64,000 nucleotides of DNA from Echinometra lucunter (lineage: Eukaryota > Echinodermata > Echinoidea > Camarodonta > Echinometridae): contig CM057154.1 in the NCBI GenBank assembly GCA_029962745.1, positions 29,113,763-29,177,762 on the forward strand, written 5' to 3'. Within the stretch, counting starts at the first letter, position 1. Each line of letters begins with the position of its first letter. A program made the position numbers and the translations under genes. A model generated the notes under the pieces. The model saw only the letters and a list, made by a program, of their open reading frames with translations, was not told the DNA's origin and did not search any database. This document shows, piece by piece, positions 48,786 through 60,140 of the stretch.

Positions 48786-50150
48786 TTGTAGATTTATTTT
48801 GTTTTATATTTCAAATTATGTTAGCGTTTCCTGTATTGTAAAAAAAATATGAATAGTTATTTATGTTTGATTTTTTCAAAATTTGTTATTTGTTTTCGGA
48901 AATGAAAATAAACTCTTGAACTTGAACTTGACTAGACCATTCATTAATAATGATAAAATAATATGGAATATAGGAGTGTTAAAAACAATAAGTACAAAAA
49001 TGTCTATAAATACAAATATATGAAAAGAGAACAAGAAATCACAGTCTTACAGAAAGTAGATTATAATCACTGGGAAGAAGTGAATGTTAGGATTCTTTTG
49101 AAGGTGGGAGTTGAGGCGACTTCCCAAATAAGCTTATGGAAAGTGGGATGCCGTTCCAAGTCTTTGATGCTAATCATGCTACCAGTGCAAAACGTTTTTT
49201 TTCAGCTGCTGAAAATTATTCCGGGCAATATACGATAAAAAATACCTTCCCCACCCCCCCCCCCCCAAAAAAAAAAAAAAAAAATGTTTTTTCAACAGTT
49301 TCTAGGTTTCCTGAGCACCATAACACATTCTGAGTGGTCTGAAAGGATTTCTACATCTCAAAAACCTAGGTATCGATACAAAAATTACTTCTCGAACATC
49401 ATTCCGGCCCTAGCAACCATATCCCATGGAAACTACGCTATAGGACAGCTACCTCCACACACATCCTTTAATTATTAGACAACGTATATAATCTTGTTTA
49501 CCCAAGGAAGTCTCTTCAGTTTCAGTGCTGTCTTTCCTGAGCGCTATATGGTCGGACAATTCCTGATGATCCCGGTCTCTGCTAAAAATTTCCACTTAAT
49601 CTAATACTGGAACCGGTACGGTCGTCCAAGGGTTATTTCACACACAAGCATATATTCTTGTTTTGGTCTAAGGATAGTTTGGGTACTTTCTGTAGGAGTT
49701 GATTATTGTAGTAATGATCTTGAAGGTATAGTTTTGCAAGGTAGTGGTCCGGGAGGGGTCATATAGTTGGCATCAGAAAATATGGAAAATAATGGAAAAC
49801 AACTTTGTAAATCTTCCTTTTATTCTATTCATTTCTATTCCTCTTGGGATTCTCTTTTTTGTTTTTGTTCTTTTCCTTTCACTACAGCTGTTAAAACTTC
49901 CAGATCGATGACCTTCAAAACCGACGAATCCAATCCGGGTTACTGCCTCAAGAGAAACATCATAGAGACGATCCGACCATCTTCGCTGATTTACTGTGGA
50001 GGGCGCTGTCTCCAGACTGCGGATTGTGCTTCAATAAATTACTACCCGCATCGGAATAGATGCGATCTCAACAGTTTAACTAAGGCAGAGGCTGACGCTT
50101 CTGATTACATTGAGGTATACAACTGTGCCTACTATGACATTGTTTCATAG
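44457..50150 (+). CDS. Secreted C-type lectin with PAN/apple domain, copy 1 (4 exons, complete)
   Basis: Exons: 44457-44556, 46009-46263, 46997-47113, 49888-50150, joining to 244 residues. Residues 1 to ~32 form a hydrophobic signal peptide (VMVLTTWTVFVQGA). Residues ~36-157 are a C-type lectin domain: it opens CPSGWSLFSSNCYYI, has the helix SDAENAYI, and carries the mannose-type EPN motif (GEPNN) expected at calcium site 2. The usual WND triad reads WYD, which should weaken that calcium site. Extra Cys (WIDC, WLC) suggest an added disulfide. The last exon encodes a PAN/apple-like module with six Cys (GYC, IYC, GRC, ADC, RC, NC). Such lectins act outside the cell in sugar recognition, often in immunity; the ligand is unknown. 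AATAAA at 50334-50339 fits as poly(A) signal. A paralogue starts at 56194. Confidence 0.85.
44985..45175. repeat. (ATC)n-rich tract in lectin copy 1 intron 1
   Basis: Imperfect CATCAT/CACCAT trinucleotide run. The Ile-rich and Met-rich frames on the two strands are artefacts. It is absent from the corresponding intron of copy 2. Confidence 0.85.
45439..45545. repeat. (GGA)n / (GAA)n microsatellite
   Basis: Purine-only trinucleotide tract in lectin copy 1 intron 1. The Ser-rich minus-strand frame is an artefact. Confidence 0.95.
47633..47711. repeat. (GA)n microsatellite, about 39 units
   Basis: Pure GA dinucleotides followed by GCGCGCGCGC. It lies in lectin copy 1 intron 3. Preceded by GCGAGCGAGCGAAG, the same motif that recurs inside the hAT elements at 52.8-59.7 kb. 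Confidence 0.97.
48015..48258 (+). repeat. Intron 3 segment shared with 63665-63921
   Basis: Both stretches share TATACCGCATCC-type starts, GAATTCTGCCCCCTGTCCAC, GGGCTGCTGCCCCCTCAAAA and a long tail to CTTTTCTTGAGGACCC. Identity stops abruptly after GAGGACCC, where copy 1 continues into the tRNA-like unit and copy 2 into a T-rich stretch. This is lectin duplication collinearity or a shared transposon; its position supports the former. Confidence 0.75.
48251..48320 (-). pseudogene. tRNA-like sequence with broken acceptor stem
   Basis: On the minus strand it has an A box (TGGTCTAGTGG), an anticodon arm TTGGC-GTTCTAA-GCCAA and a perfect T arm (CCGGG-TTCGATT-CCCGG). The 3' acceptor strand GTCCTCA does not pair with the 5' GCCTCTG. 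It forms a ~72-bp inverted repeat with the plus-strand copy at 48510-48582. Probably a pseudo-tRNA or tRNA-derived SINE head. Confidence 0.6.
48524..48593 (+). tRNA. tRNA-Arg(TCT)-like gene, or tRNA-derived SINE head
   Basis: Folds into a full cloverleaf. The acceptor GCCTCTG pairs with CGGAGGC (one G-U). The D arm is GTCT/AGGC. The anticodon stem TTGGC/GCCAG holds loop GTTCTAA, giving anticodon TCT. The T arm CCGGG-TTCGATT-ACCGG has one mismatch. A discriminator A and a TTTTTT Pol III stop follow. G at position 32 and the T-stem mismatch are unusual, and an inverted partner lies 200 bp away, so a retroposed or decaying copy is quite possible. Confidence 0.5.
48735..48782. repeat. (TA)n microsatellite followed by a LINE-like 3' tail
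   Basis: A TA run of about 20 units. From 48786 to 48935 the sequence resembles 50990-51110 and ends AATAAACTCTTGAACTTGAA with a short TTGAAC tandem, as in CR1/L2-type 3' ends. Confidence 0.6.
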
Positions 50151-50333
50151 AATGAAAGTTTAAAAATGTGAAAGTTATGCCTCATGGAATACATTTTCCT
50201 GCATATCAAGAACATGGGGTCATGATAGCCTCCGCTTTTAGTAGGGAAAAGCAAACAAACAAAAAAATAAGGAGATTGTAGTTATATGCTATTCCGTGAT
50301 GTAACGTCGCTAATTGGAATAGAAGATACGCGA

Positions 50334-50339
50334 AATAAA
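50334..50339 (+). terminator. Polyadenylation signal AATAAA, lectin copy 1
   Basis: First canonical hexamer after the stop codon, about 185 bp downstream. Confidence 0.55.
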
Positions 50340-50462
50340 GCAGAATGGCAAAAAATACTGAAGAACAATCAGTTTTCTGTTCAATTTCTTCGCTGATTAA
50401 TTTGCGTTAGTCTGTTAGTGTTGGTAGGGTGTGCGTGTGTGGTGAATGTGTCACCGTGTGTG

Positions 50463-50465
<3 letters not shown>

Positions 50466-50525
<60 letters not shown>
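50466..50525. repeat. (GA)n(CAGA)n microsatellite
   Basis: GA dinucleotides run into CAGACAGACAGA. No gene function is seen; frames across it are artefacts. Confidence 0.95.
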
Positions 50526-50527
<2 letters not shown>

Positions 50528-50929
50528 GGTAGGGAGACATGGAGAAAGGAGAAAGAGAATGAAAAACGAAAAGATATAAAAAAGAGCCATCCGATGGTAT
50601 ACATGTATGTATGTTTCGAACATTGTTGTTGAGAACCAAATTGCGCTCCACAGTCAGACTCAAAACTTATTTTTATATCTAATGGTGATACAATGTCTAA
50701 GTTTAAACTGCTGCTGTCCAAATGTTCATATCCATTATACTTTGAACATAATATTCAGCGAAGCGCAGTTTATTTCGCTTTAAGGTAACGAATAGCAGTG
50801 GTAGCTAAGCAAAAAAAAAAGTGTATTTAAAAATAGATGCATAAGATCATCTTGAAATAATTTAATACAACATCAACCTACTGATTGCTGTATCATCACG
50901 TTTTAATCTGTTCAACTCATTAACATTAA

Positions 50930-51430
50930 AGAGCAATACACTTTACTATCACAGACAGACTGGCCTACTTTAAATATCAGCCTAACTGTATATTCTTTTG
51001 TAGATTTACTTTAGTTATTGTACAGCAATTTATGTATATTTATGTATGTTTGATTTCTTTCCAAATTTGTTATAATTTGTTGAAAATGAAAAATAAACCA
51101 TTGAACCTGAGAGGACCGACAGTGAAATTTGGTTGAGAACTGGAGTTATTATGGGACTTGTCCACTCAACCCACTCACAGCCAACAAATCAACTGACCAT
51201 TGAGTTTAAGATATCGAGAGGCCCGTTGAGAAAACTCCATGGCCGCTCCTGCACAGATACATTAATAAAACGTGATGTAATGAGGACTTCAATTATTCAA
51301 TCAATTTCAATTTATTTGCTCATAAAATCCATAAAAACATGCAAAAACAGTAAATATATGTGGTACAAATAGTAGAATAAATAAGAAACAAGAGTAACAA
51401 AGTACAATGGATTTAATATGAGAGGGACAG
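50930..51430. mobile_element. LINE-like 3' tails in both orientations
   Basis: 50990-51110 ends AATAAACCATTGAACCTGAG after a UTR-like stretch also found near 48790-48930. From 51290 a minus-strand equivalent begins ATTCAATCAATTTCAATTTA, continuing into TTTGCTCATAAAATCC. Both look like 5'-truncated retroposon ends. No reverse transcriptase frame is present. Confidence 0.4.
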
Positions 51431-51582
51431 CAAGAAAGGAACAATTATGCCTTGTGATTAGCTCACGTTGCATGGAACATAATACTTGCGGGGAAAATAT
51501 AAGAATAACAATAATAACAAAATCGGGGAAAGTAAAAAAAAGTGGGGTTGTATACCTTGTATAAAAATAATTGAACTTGATG

Positions 51583-51942
51583 AATTGGCGTAAATCCCGG
51601 GGGATGGGGGGATGGCGTGTACAAATATTCCCCCCCCCCCACTTTTTAAAGGAGAAATGATATTTTAATTAATCAGCGAGCAAAATTTTTGATAACCTGT
51701 CATAAACAACCATGATATTTTAGAATTTCTATTTGAAAATGCGATTAAAAAAACAGAAAAGTGGTTATTTTGTTCGCTCGCTCGCAAAATAAAAATTTAA
51801 ATGTGTGTAAGGGGATCCGGTGCAGGTGGGTCAGGATGTGTGTATATACTTAGGTGTGAGTTCGACAGAAAAAAATTCAGCAAAAAAGTCGATCATCCTC
51901 CCCCCCCCCCCCCCAACTCCTCAAAGTGGATTTACGCCGGTG
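51583..51942. mobile_element. 360-bp hAT-type MITE
   Basis: The ends AATTGGCGTAAATCC and, inverted, GGATTTACGCCGGTG fit a CACYGGCGTAAATCC consensus. The 8-bp direct repeat ACTTGATG is exact on both sides (51575-51582 and 51943-51950). The interior has G/C tracts and a GCTCGCTCGC motif near 51776. No coding capacity. Confidence 0.85.
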
Positions 51943-51950
51943 ACTTGATG

Positions 51951-52728
51951 AATACCTGTCAAAGATAACGAGCTTAGATTTAGATTTAAATACATTTAAC
52001 GAAACAGCTTCTTTTTTTTTTACATCCGAAGAAAAAAGAGTTCCAGATTTGGGGTCCCTGGAATAAGATCGAGTTTTTAAAAGAGAAAGTCTTGGTTTGG
52101 TAAATGAAAATCATCACCATTTCTTGTATCCATAAAATGCATTATTAAACTGAAAGAGTGTTTGGATGTAATTTTGGTAATAGTTTATTGTTACATAAGT
52201 ACATAAATATAAAGCCTAAAATAGATAAATATCATGAAACTTCATATACCTGAAATCATGACACCGTGTACTTATAGGCATTCGCCCAAGTTGTTACAGA
52301 TAGACAGAGTACGAAAAAGGATAATTAAAAATATAATACCAAACAACGACTAAGCCAACTACAAACGTGCATAAAAAGAGAAATATATAAAGTAAAGCAA
52401 TGCTATTAGGTGTAGTGGATTGATATTCATCCAGTAATGAGCTGTATAAAGCTGTAAGTCGTAAGCAGAGTGAGACATTCCGAAGAGGTGTTTATCACTA
52501 TTTAGGTTTTTGCAAGATCTGCTTCTGAGGAAATGATAATTTTTAGTCAACTTTCAAAAAGAGTTGCACCAACTCGTGAAGAATGTGACTTTGGCCCAAG
52601 AAAGAAAACCCACTCAGAGCAATACTGCAGAAAAGGAATCAAGTGAGGATGTGCATGTCGTCATTCTTATTCCTAGCAGGCTAGCACTCCATGACAATAA
52701 CGTATATAAGGATCAATTTCCGATAATC
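51951..52728. other. Intergenic, no gene seen
   Basis: AT-rich sequence without recognisable exons. The short frames on both strands have no family similarity. Confidence 0.5.
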
Positions 52729-52774
52729 CAGGGGCGGCGCCAGGGTATTTTGATAGGGAGGGGGGGGGGGCAGA

Positions 52775-54621
52775 CAGAGGCGTCGATCCTGGGGGGGCAG
52801 GGGGGGGGGCAGTTGCCCCCCCCCCCAGAAAATTTCGGGGGGGGCAAAGATATCATTTTGCCCCCCAATAATTTCCCAACCAAAAAAAAAAAAAAAAAAA
52901 AGGAAGAAGAAAAAGGAAAAAGAAAAGAAAGGAAAGGGAAGGAAGGAAGTGAAATGAAAGCGTAAAACAAGGAAAAGGAAAGAAAATGGGAGCCCTGGAA
53001 GCGCTCGCTCGCATTTAAGTATCTTAACCAATGCCGATGATAATTACTATTGTTATGAAAGGAAATCGGTTTGCATCTTGTGTTTCTCTCTAATGTTATA
53101 CTATTCTTCTACTCATAGGAAGTAATATTACCAAACAATATATCATCACACCTAGAAATCGGGCGGCCAGTTGACCTAAAAATAGATAAACTTTCAGGAG
53201 ATAACCGCCTGGATGAAAAAAAAACGCAAAACAAAAACATATATTTCATTAACTCGCTCGCTACTCTCGCTGGTAAAAGCTATATACAAGATGATTTCGG
53301 GCAGCAAGTAGCTTATCATAGCAGCGAGATTCCAAAATATCATTATATTTGGGCAGCAAGGTGGTTGACAAAGATTTTGGGACGAATGCATATAATTTGG
53401 GCGGGATCGGTCGTTGACTTTGCTCGCTATGTTAGAAACAGAATGGATTCGGACTGCAAGCGAGGTAGCTAAAACAGTGTCATATTCGGCACACAGGTGA
53501 TCGGATGTATTATTTCGATATCATCTAGGCATGACAGGTTTATAGTGTATTCTGATGATAATGATAATATATTCCGTTCTTGTATAGCGCATATCACACT
53601 TTTATCACATTATTATGATGACGAAATAACACTTCTATCATATCGAAAAGGATATATTTTTCCTCGCTCGCTGCGCTCGCTCGTTTGATATTAATGGTTT
53701 TGAAAAGCAAACGAATTCGGTGAGATGAGACAGAATAGATATTGTAGATATTTCATTAGCTCACAGCGTAATTTGCTGAAGGGTTTACTACATCTACCAT
53801 AAAAAAATGTGTATGTCCCCTAGCGCGCTTCGCTCGCTCGTATATTAAAAAGCAGTGGTTTTGGGGGTAGCAACAATGGACCGGCGATGTGACAAAATAG
53901 AGTTCATATTTGGCAGCGAGGTAACCATATACATATATATTAGGTATCATTTGATTTGATTTATTTTTGATTTGATTTGATTTATTTATTTATCAACAAC
54001 AATAATAATACATTGCATTCAGACAATGACATTAACATAAAGGAAAAAGAAAGGCATTGGTTGATAAAAAGGGATCAGATAATAGCACACGTGCTAGTCG
54101 AGCCTGACCCCCCAAAATAACAAATATTTCAATAATAAGCTTAAACAAACAGTAATAGAATTATCCTGATATTTGCTGGTAAAATGATGATAGCTAATTA
54201 AGAATTACAGACAAAACAAAGTAAAGTTAGTACATCCATTATGCATAAACATATATGTACATGTATATATACAGACTCCCAGTTATGATTTGCTCAGTAA
54301 GCGCGTCGTCTATATGATAACTAAACCCTTCTCTCATAACAAGAAATTTGTTATTTTTTGCTCGCTCGCTTCGCTCGCTCGCAAAATTGAAAAAAAAAAA
54401 AGCAGGATGGTTCACAAAGCAAGTTGTGTAATTTCCCCAAATTGAAAGTGAATCACGTTGATATATATATATATATATGTGAGGGTGTGTGTGTGTGTGT
54501 GTGGGCGTGTGTGTGTGTGTACAAATACGTATATACATATTTATACGATCAGTAGCCGTGGGTTCATCTCCGCTTGGTCGTCTTGCCCCCCCCCAATTCG
54601 AAAAATTGATCGACGCCTCTG
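52775..54621 (-). mobile_element. hAT-type element A (CAGAGGCGTCGATC family), nested in the outer MITE
   Basis: The ends CAGAGGCGTCGATCC and GATCGACGCCTCTG are inverted repeats. The 8-bp duplication GGGGCAGA is exact on both sides (52767-52774 and 54622-54629). Its body is a reverse-complement match to element B (57871-59751), so I list it as minus relative to B. It has no transposase frame. Palindromic GCGAGCGAAGCGAGCGAG-type motifs recur at about 53003, 53250, 53664, 53823 and 54360. Confidence 0.9.
53948..54310 (-). mobile_element. LINE-like 3' fragment inserted in element A
   Basis: This stretch is missing from element B, where the flanking sequences are nearly joined at 58528-58540. It starts with GATTTGATTTATTTTTGATT-type repeats, which on the minus strand form an (AAATC)n tail, and continues as UTR-like sequence. 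It fits a 5'-truncated retroposon inserted after A and B separated. Confidence 0.6.
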
Positions 54622-54831
54622 GGGGCAGATGACCCATATGTGAATTTATTGATGTTTTAAATGAACAAATAGGGGTATCACATAGTTGCAAGCCCTAGAC
54701 ATATATTTCTCCATCCTCTTCTTTCTTCTTCCTCCTCTTTTTTCTTCTTTTTCTCCTCTTTCTTTTTTAAATCACTTGAAAAATCAAAGGGGGATATGCC
54801 CCTCTGCCCACCCCCTGTAACACCGCCCCTG

Positions 54832-55060
54832 CAATAATCTACTGACTTCTATACTGTTATCCACTGTGGAGCGGACTGGGACTTACCGGCCCACTTCATC
54901 TACATCAACATGATCAACTGGCCGTCAGGCAACAAGCTGTCCGGCCCTCGAGCAAAATATAGAGCGGTCCTGGGGTTTAACTCCAAAGTCCCCCACAATG
55001 GCTATTATAGTCCGCCTCTGTCTCATTCTACTCAATTTTGTTCAGTCATTGTTTTGTTTT
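54832..55060. other. Short unassigned stretch
   Basis: Locally GC-richer sequence (54870-55020) without a recognisable exon or repeat partner inside the window. Confidence 0.4.
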
Positions 55061-55803
55061 TGTTTTGAAGAAGTATTTTATTTTCATTCAATGAACAAAT
55101 AATAGGCACACAGTACATGGAACATCAAAAATAAGTCACAAATTCTCAAACTGATATCAATAACATGTACATTCGACTAAACTAAATTCGATAACGGAAT
55201 ACAACATGCTTTAAATTTACCATCTGATATCAATTATTTAATACAGAAAGAATGAAAAGCTGAAAAGGTCCTACATGCATCAATTGAATGAAAGTATATA
55301 AAAAGCAATAAAAAATAAATTAATAAAAATCAAGAAAACCGTCCCTCTCCCTTCCCTTCCTCGGGGCTCCTTCCCCCTCTCCCATGTGACCGATTCAAAA
55401 GGAGAGAGGAAAAAAAATGGATCTCCCCCCCCCCCCCCCATACTCCTTCCTCCGCTCCTCTGTGTATGCCCGGTTAGGCTCCGATCAATTTCAAAGGTTA
55501 AAAAAATGTACATGAAACTTACTTCTGCCTCAGCATCCCAAGGAAATGAACTTATTCCACTTTCTAAAATGGCTTGTTACCACAATCAATCCATAACATT
55601 TTTATCTTTTCACATAAAAAGAATAAATGATCATAGGTTTTCTCCTCTTTGTGACAAAAGGAGCATAAATTGTCTGTTGCATTTTTAAATAAAAACAAAT
55701 ATTTGTTTGTGTAGACAAGATTACACCGCATTTTAAACTGAAATTCTCTGAGCCTACTATTTAAAGTGGACTTCCTCGATCTCAAAAATATCATTGCGGC
55801 AGT
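55060..55803 (-). pseudogene. 5'-truncated LINE (CR1/L2-like), C-terminal reverse-transcriptase region plus 3' UTR
   Basis: On the minus strand, 55803-55567 encodes a peptide with LNSRLREFQFKMRCNLVYTN, then a CSFCHKEEKTYDHLFFLC zinc-knuckle-like (C-x2-C...H-x4-C) motif, then IKMLWIDCG. This is the usual C-terminal end of CR1/L2-clade ORF2. Non-coding 3' sequence continues to about 55060. The 5' break lies exactly where the lectin duplication begins (55803). Confidence 0.7.
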
Positions 55804-56193
55804 GGATAGCCTCATCAAAACTTAATTAAAGCTGAAGATAATGACAAAAAGTGCATGAACTCAATGATCCTTTCCAATATTACACCTTGACTAATTATGG
55901 TAACAATAACGTCTTCAATAAATCTTACCCTGCTTTGGAATATATAATATGATTACGTAACTGCATACGCTATTGGAGTGCTAATTAGCTAGTTCACCGA
56001 TTGTTTAAGCCACAAATTATATTCTAGCTTTTATGCATCATATAGCTAGGGGTCAACGCTTTTAAACTTGAGGTCCATTTAGGAATATATTGCCAGAGAA
56101 AAGAAGAGTCGCATTCACTTTTAAACTGGTCTCGACTATGTACACATCCAAATTTATATTATGTACCTTCTTTAGGAAGGAAAGTACCTTAAA

Positions 56194-57998
56194 ATGTCCA
56201 CGCCCAAGTTTATGCCACTCTCTTCGGCCAGTGTAATTCTTGTTGGTTTGATGGTTTTGACGACATGGACCGCATTTGTTCACGGAGCTAACTGTGAGTA
56301 TACTTCTACTTTTCTTACATACTTTCTCCATTGAATTCTCCAAGGCCTATCATAAAAACCATCATGTATTCTTGGTGTTATGTATAGTATTTTGAAAGTT
56401 GCTTTGCCCCCCCCCCCCCCGGTCCGCGAAATTTTTTTCCTACGACATCAAAATACATTGTATGCCTTGCATGCCCAATTCGTTTGCCTTCCCAAATGAT
56501 TCTTTATATGAGCGAGCGTAGCGAGCGAAAAAAATATATACAAAATTCACTAATTGATCTTATCATATAATTATACGCCCTGTAGAATTATTTCGAGGAT
56601 AGTCGGACACGTCGCTGCAAAAATGTTATGGTATCCAGGCATAGACTGCTGCTGGCATAAGAGTGATTGCTGATCAAAAACACCTTGTTTCGTTTCTATA
56701 ATTTATGAGCGAGCAAAAATGTAGGTTTTCTTTTTAAACACTGAGACCTCGTTATACTACTCCCTTCTCGTGATTTAGTAATGTATAATGATATTTATCG
56801 GCATCTTCGTTCTCACAGAGGATATTGCGAATAGGTTTATCGTCACAGGCCTTTATCTACTGAAAATTCATCTAATTTATTTTAGGTCAACTTTGCCGCT
56901 CCGGAATCATTGCAGTTATATAGGCCTAACTAACAACTAGTGAGTAGAAGTATAGCATAAACTTTGGATAGTGAGACAAGATGCAAACCTATTTCCTTTC
57001 TTAAGAATTGTAATATAACCGATATTGGTTAACATCATTAAAATGCGATTGAGCGCTCCTAGGTTTTTCCGTTATCTTTTGTCCTCTTTATCCCCCTTCC
57101 CCCCCCCCCCTCCTCTTTTTCTCTTTTTTGATATGCGGGTTTAATACAAGGACATTATATTAGAATCTAAATGAGAGAAAAATTGCACTTGTCTTTAAAA
57201 ATTTTGGGGGGGCTTGAGCGATTTTTATTTTTTTAGGGGGGGCTTCAGCCCCCAAAGGCCCCCCCCCCCGTAGAACCGCGCCTGTATGTCTCTCCATTTA
57301 TTTCCAATTTTCTATTTCTGTTCATTTTAACTATCTAGATGTATGCCCATCTGGTTGGTCGCTATTCTCCTCCAACTGCTACTACATCGATCCAGTAAGT
57401 CGGACTAGGGCCGCCGCGTTGGCTGCTTGCCAAGGTTACGGCGCATGGTTAGCCGAGATTGAGTCGGATGCGGAGAATGCTTACATTGGAACAGATTTCG
57501 GGAGGGACACGCGTCTGTGGATTGATTGCAAAGACGAGATCTCCGAGGGGAGCTGGCTGTGCGGAGACGACAATCATGCCATCACCTACACCGGTATAAC
57601 ATGCAGTTTGGGGTGGGGCGGCGCCATATTTTGGGGGTGGGGGAAGGGGGGGGGGAGACCAACATTAGGATGTGCAATCGTGCCAACTGCTCTCATTCTT
57701 TCGAAGTTATAGGCCTACATGTCTCTAAACCTTCCTACTAGAATTTTTTTTTTAATCTCAAGTATATGACGTTGTGGGAAGGGCAAAGGTTAAGATTTAA
57801 TGACTTGAAGTCAGACAATGCATTGGTGAGGCATAATAGTGTACAATGCTCTGCATGCCCATCCCTCATCCAGAGGCGTCGATCCATTTTTCGGATTGGG
57901 GAGGCAAGACGACCAAGCGGAGATGAACCCACGGCTACTATTTGTAAACACACACAACCTCACACAACCTCACACATATATACATATATGTATATATG

Positions 57999-58057
<59 letters not shown>

Positions 58058-58327
58058 TGAAAATTAGTCTGCGTGGCATCTGGAAAATACAGGAATCAGA
58101 GTTGATGGTAGAATGAACAGACGTGTTTTTTCGTCTGAAAAAACAGACGAATGAACAGACGTGTTTTTTCGTCTGTTTCAGAAACGGATTTTGATTTGCA
58201 TCTTTTTGTCACACCGTGGGCACTGACGAAGAGTGTGACTTCGCCTTTCATTTTTGAGAGCTATGCTCCGTTTTCTTTTAAAATCTATGATTTTATTTTT
58301 TATGGCATTCTACCATCAACTCTGATT

Positions 58328-58362
<35 letters not shown>

Positions 58363-60073
58363 GCGTACATAGGCCTATATCAACGTTAAGCATTTTCAAA
58401 TTGGGGAAATTAGGCAACTTGCTATGTGAACCATTCTGCTTTTTTTTTTAAATTTTGCAAGCGAGCGAAGCGAGCGAGCAAAAAATAACAAATTTCTTGT
58501 TATGAGGGAAGGGTTTAGTTATCATATAGGCATAAATGATACCTAATATCTATGTATATGGTTACCTCGCTGCCAAATATGAACTCTACTTTGTCACATC
58601 GTTGGTCCATTGTTGCTGCCCCCAAACCACTCTGTTTTTTAATATTACGAGCGAACAAAGCGAGCGAGGAAGCACACACTTTTTTCATGGTAGATGTAGT
58701 AAACCCTTCGGCAAATTACGCTGTGAGCCAATGAAACATCTACATTATCTATTCGGTCTCATCTCACCGAATTCGTTTGCTTTTCAAAACCATTAATATG
58801 AAACGAGCGAGCGCAGCGAGCGAGGAAAAATATACCCTTTTCCATAATGATAGAAGTGTTATTTCGTCATCATAATAATGTGATAAAAATGTGATATGCG
58901 GTATACAAGAACGGAATATTATTATCATCATCATTATCATCAGAATACACTATAAACCTGTCATGCCTGTATGATATCTAAATAATACATCTGATCACCT
59001 GTGTGCCGAATATGACACTGTTTTAGCTACCTCGCTTGCAGTCCGAATCCATTCTCTTTCTACCATAGCGAGCAAAGTCAACGACCGATCCCGGCAAAAT
59101 TATATGGATTCGTCCCAAAATCTTTGTCAACCACCTTGCTGCCCAAATATAATGATTTTTTGGAATCTCGCTGCTATAATAAGCTACTTGCTGCCCGAAA
59201 TCATCTTGTGTCTAGCTTTTACCAGAGAGAGTAGCGAGCGAGTTAACGAAAAATATGTTTTTGTTTTGCGGGTTTTTTTTTCTTTTTATCCAGGCCGTTG
59301 TCTCCTGAAAGTTTATCTATTTTTAGGTCAACTGGCCGCTCGATTTCTAGGAGTGATATCTTGTTTGGTTATATTACTTCCTATGAGTAGAAGAATAGTA
59401 TAACATTAGATAGAAACACGAGATGCAAACCGATTTCTTTTCATAAGAATAGTAATTATCATCGGCATTGGTTAAGATACTTAAATGCGAGCGAGTGAAG
59501 CGAGCGAGCGCTTCCCAGTTTCCCATTTTCTTTCTTCTTTCTTGTTTTACTCTTTCATTTCACTTCCTTTCTTCTTTTCCTTTCTTTTCTCTTTATTTTT
59601 TCTTTCTTTTTTCTTTTTCCTTTTTTCTTTTTTTTTTTGGTTGGGAAATTATTGGGGGGCAAAATGATATCTTTGCCCCCCGAAATTTTCTTTGGGGGGG
59701 CAACTGCCCCCCCCCCTGCCCCCCCCCCCCCCCCCAGGATCGACGCCTCTGCCCTCATCCATTGTCCTTCTCAAGGAGTAAAAAGAAGAAAGGGAATAAA
59801 AGTGAACGCATGATAAATATAGTATAAATTCTTTGTCATTTCATTCATCAGTCAATATTCATCTTGTAGCAGGGGTCTGTCTCATTTTGGATGTTTAAAT
59901 ATCAGTCTTATCTTAATAGACAGAAGGTAATCTTTTGAAATGAAAGTATGTCATTTTATTTCTGAGGTCTATGTAAAACATATGGTGGGGAAATCTTTTA
60001 GTTTTGTTTTAGTTTTTCTTCTCCTTTCCATCGTCTTTGTCTCTCTGTCTGCCTCTCTCTCTCCCTTCCTCCC

Positions 60074-60140
<67 letters not shown>

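Larger units (their letters stand above)
52729..54831. mobile_element. Outer hAT-type MITE, split by a second hAT element
   Basis: The left end CAGGGGCGGCGCCAGGG, with TATTTTGATAGGG next to it, faces the right end ACACCGCCCCTG. Flanks are CGATAATC (52721-52728) and CAATAATC (54832-54839), an 8-bp duplication with one mismatch. After removing the inner element the length is about 255 bp, like the 260-bp family member at 26828-27087. Confidence 0.8.

Noticed and set aside
55564..55818. Independent zinc-finger gene on the minus strand
   Set aside because: The Cys-His motif with the surrounding sequence fits the C-terminus of a CR1/L2-like LINE, and the first codons belong to the neighbouring duplicated segment.
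53194..59403. Similar peptides on opposite strands near 53.2-53.9 and 58.5-59.4 kb as a gene pair
   Set aside because: They mirror the inverted hAT copies A and B. The frames are short, have no transposase motifs and run through the repeated GCGAGC motifs.
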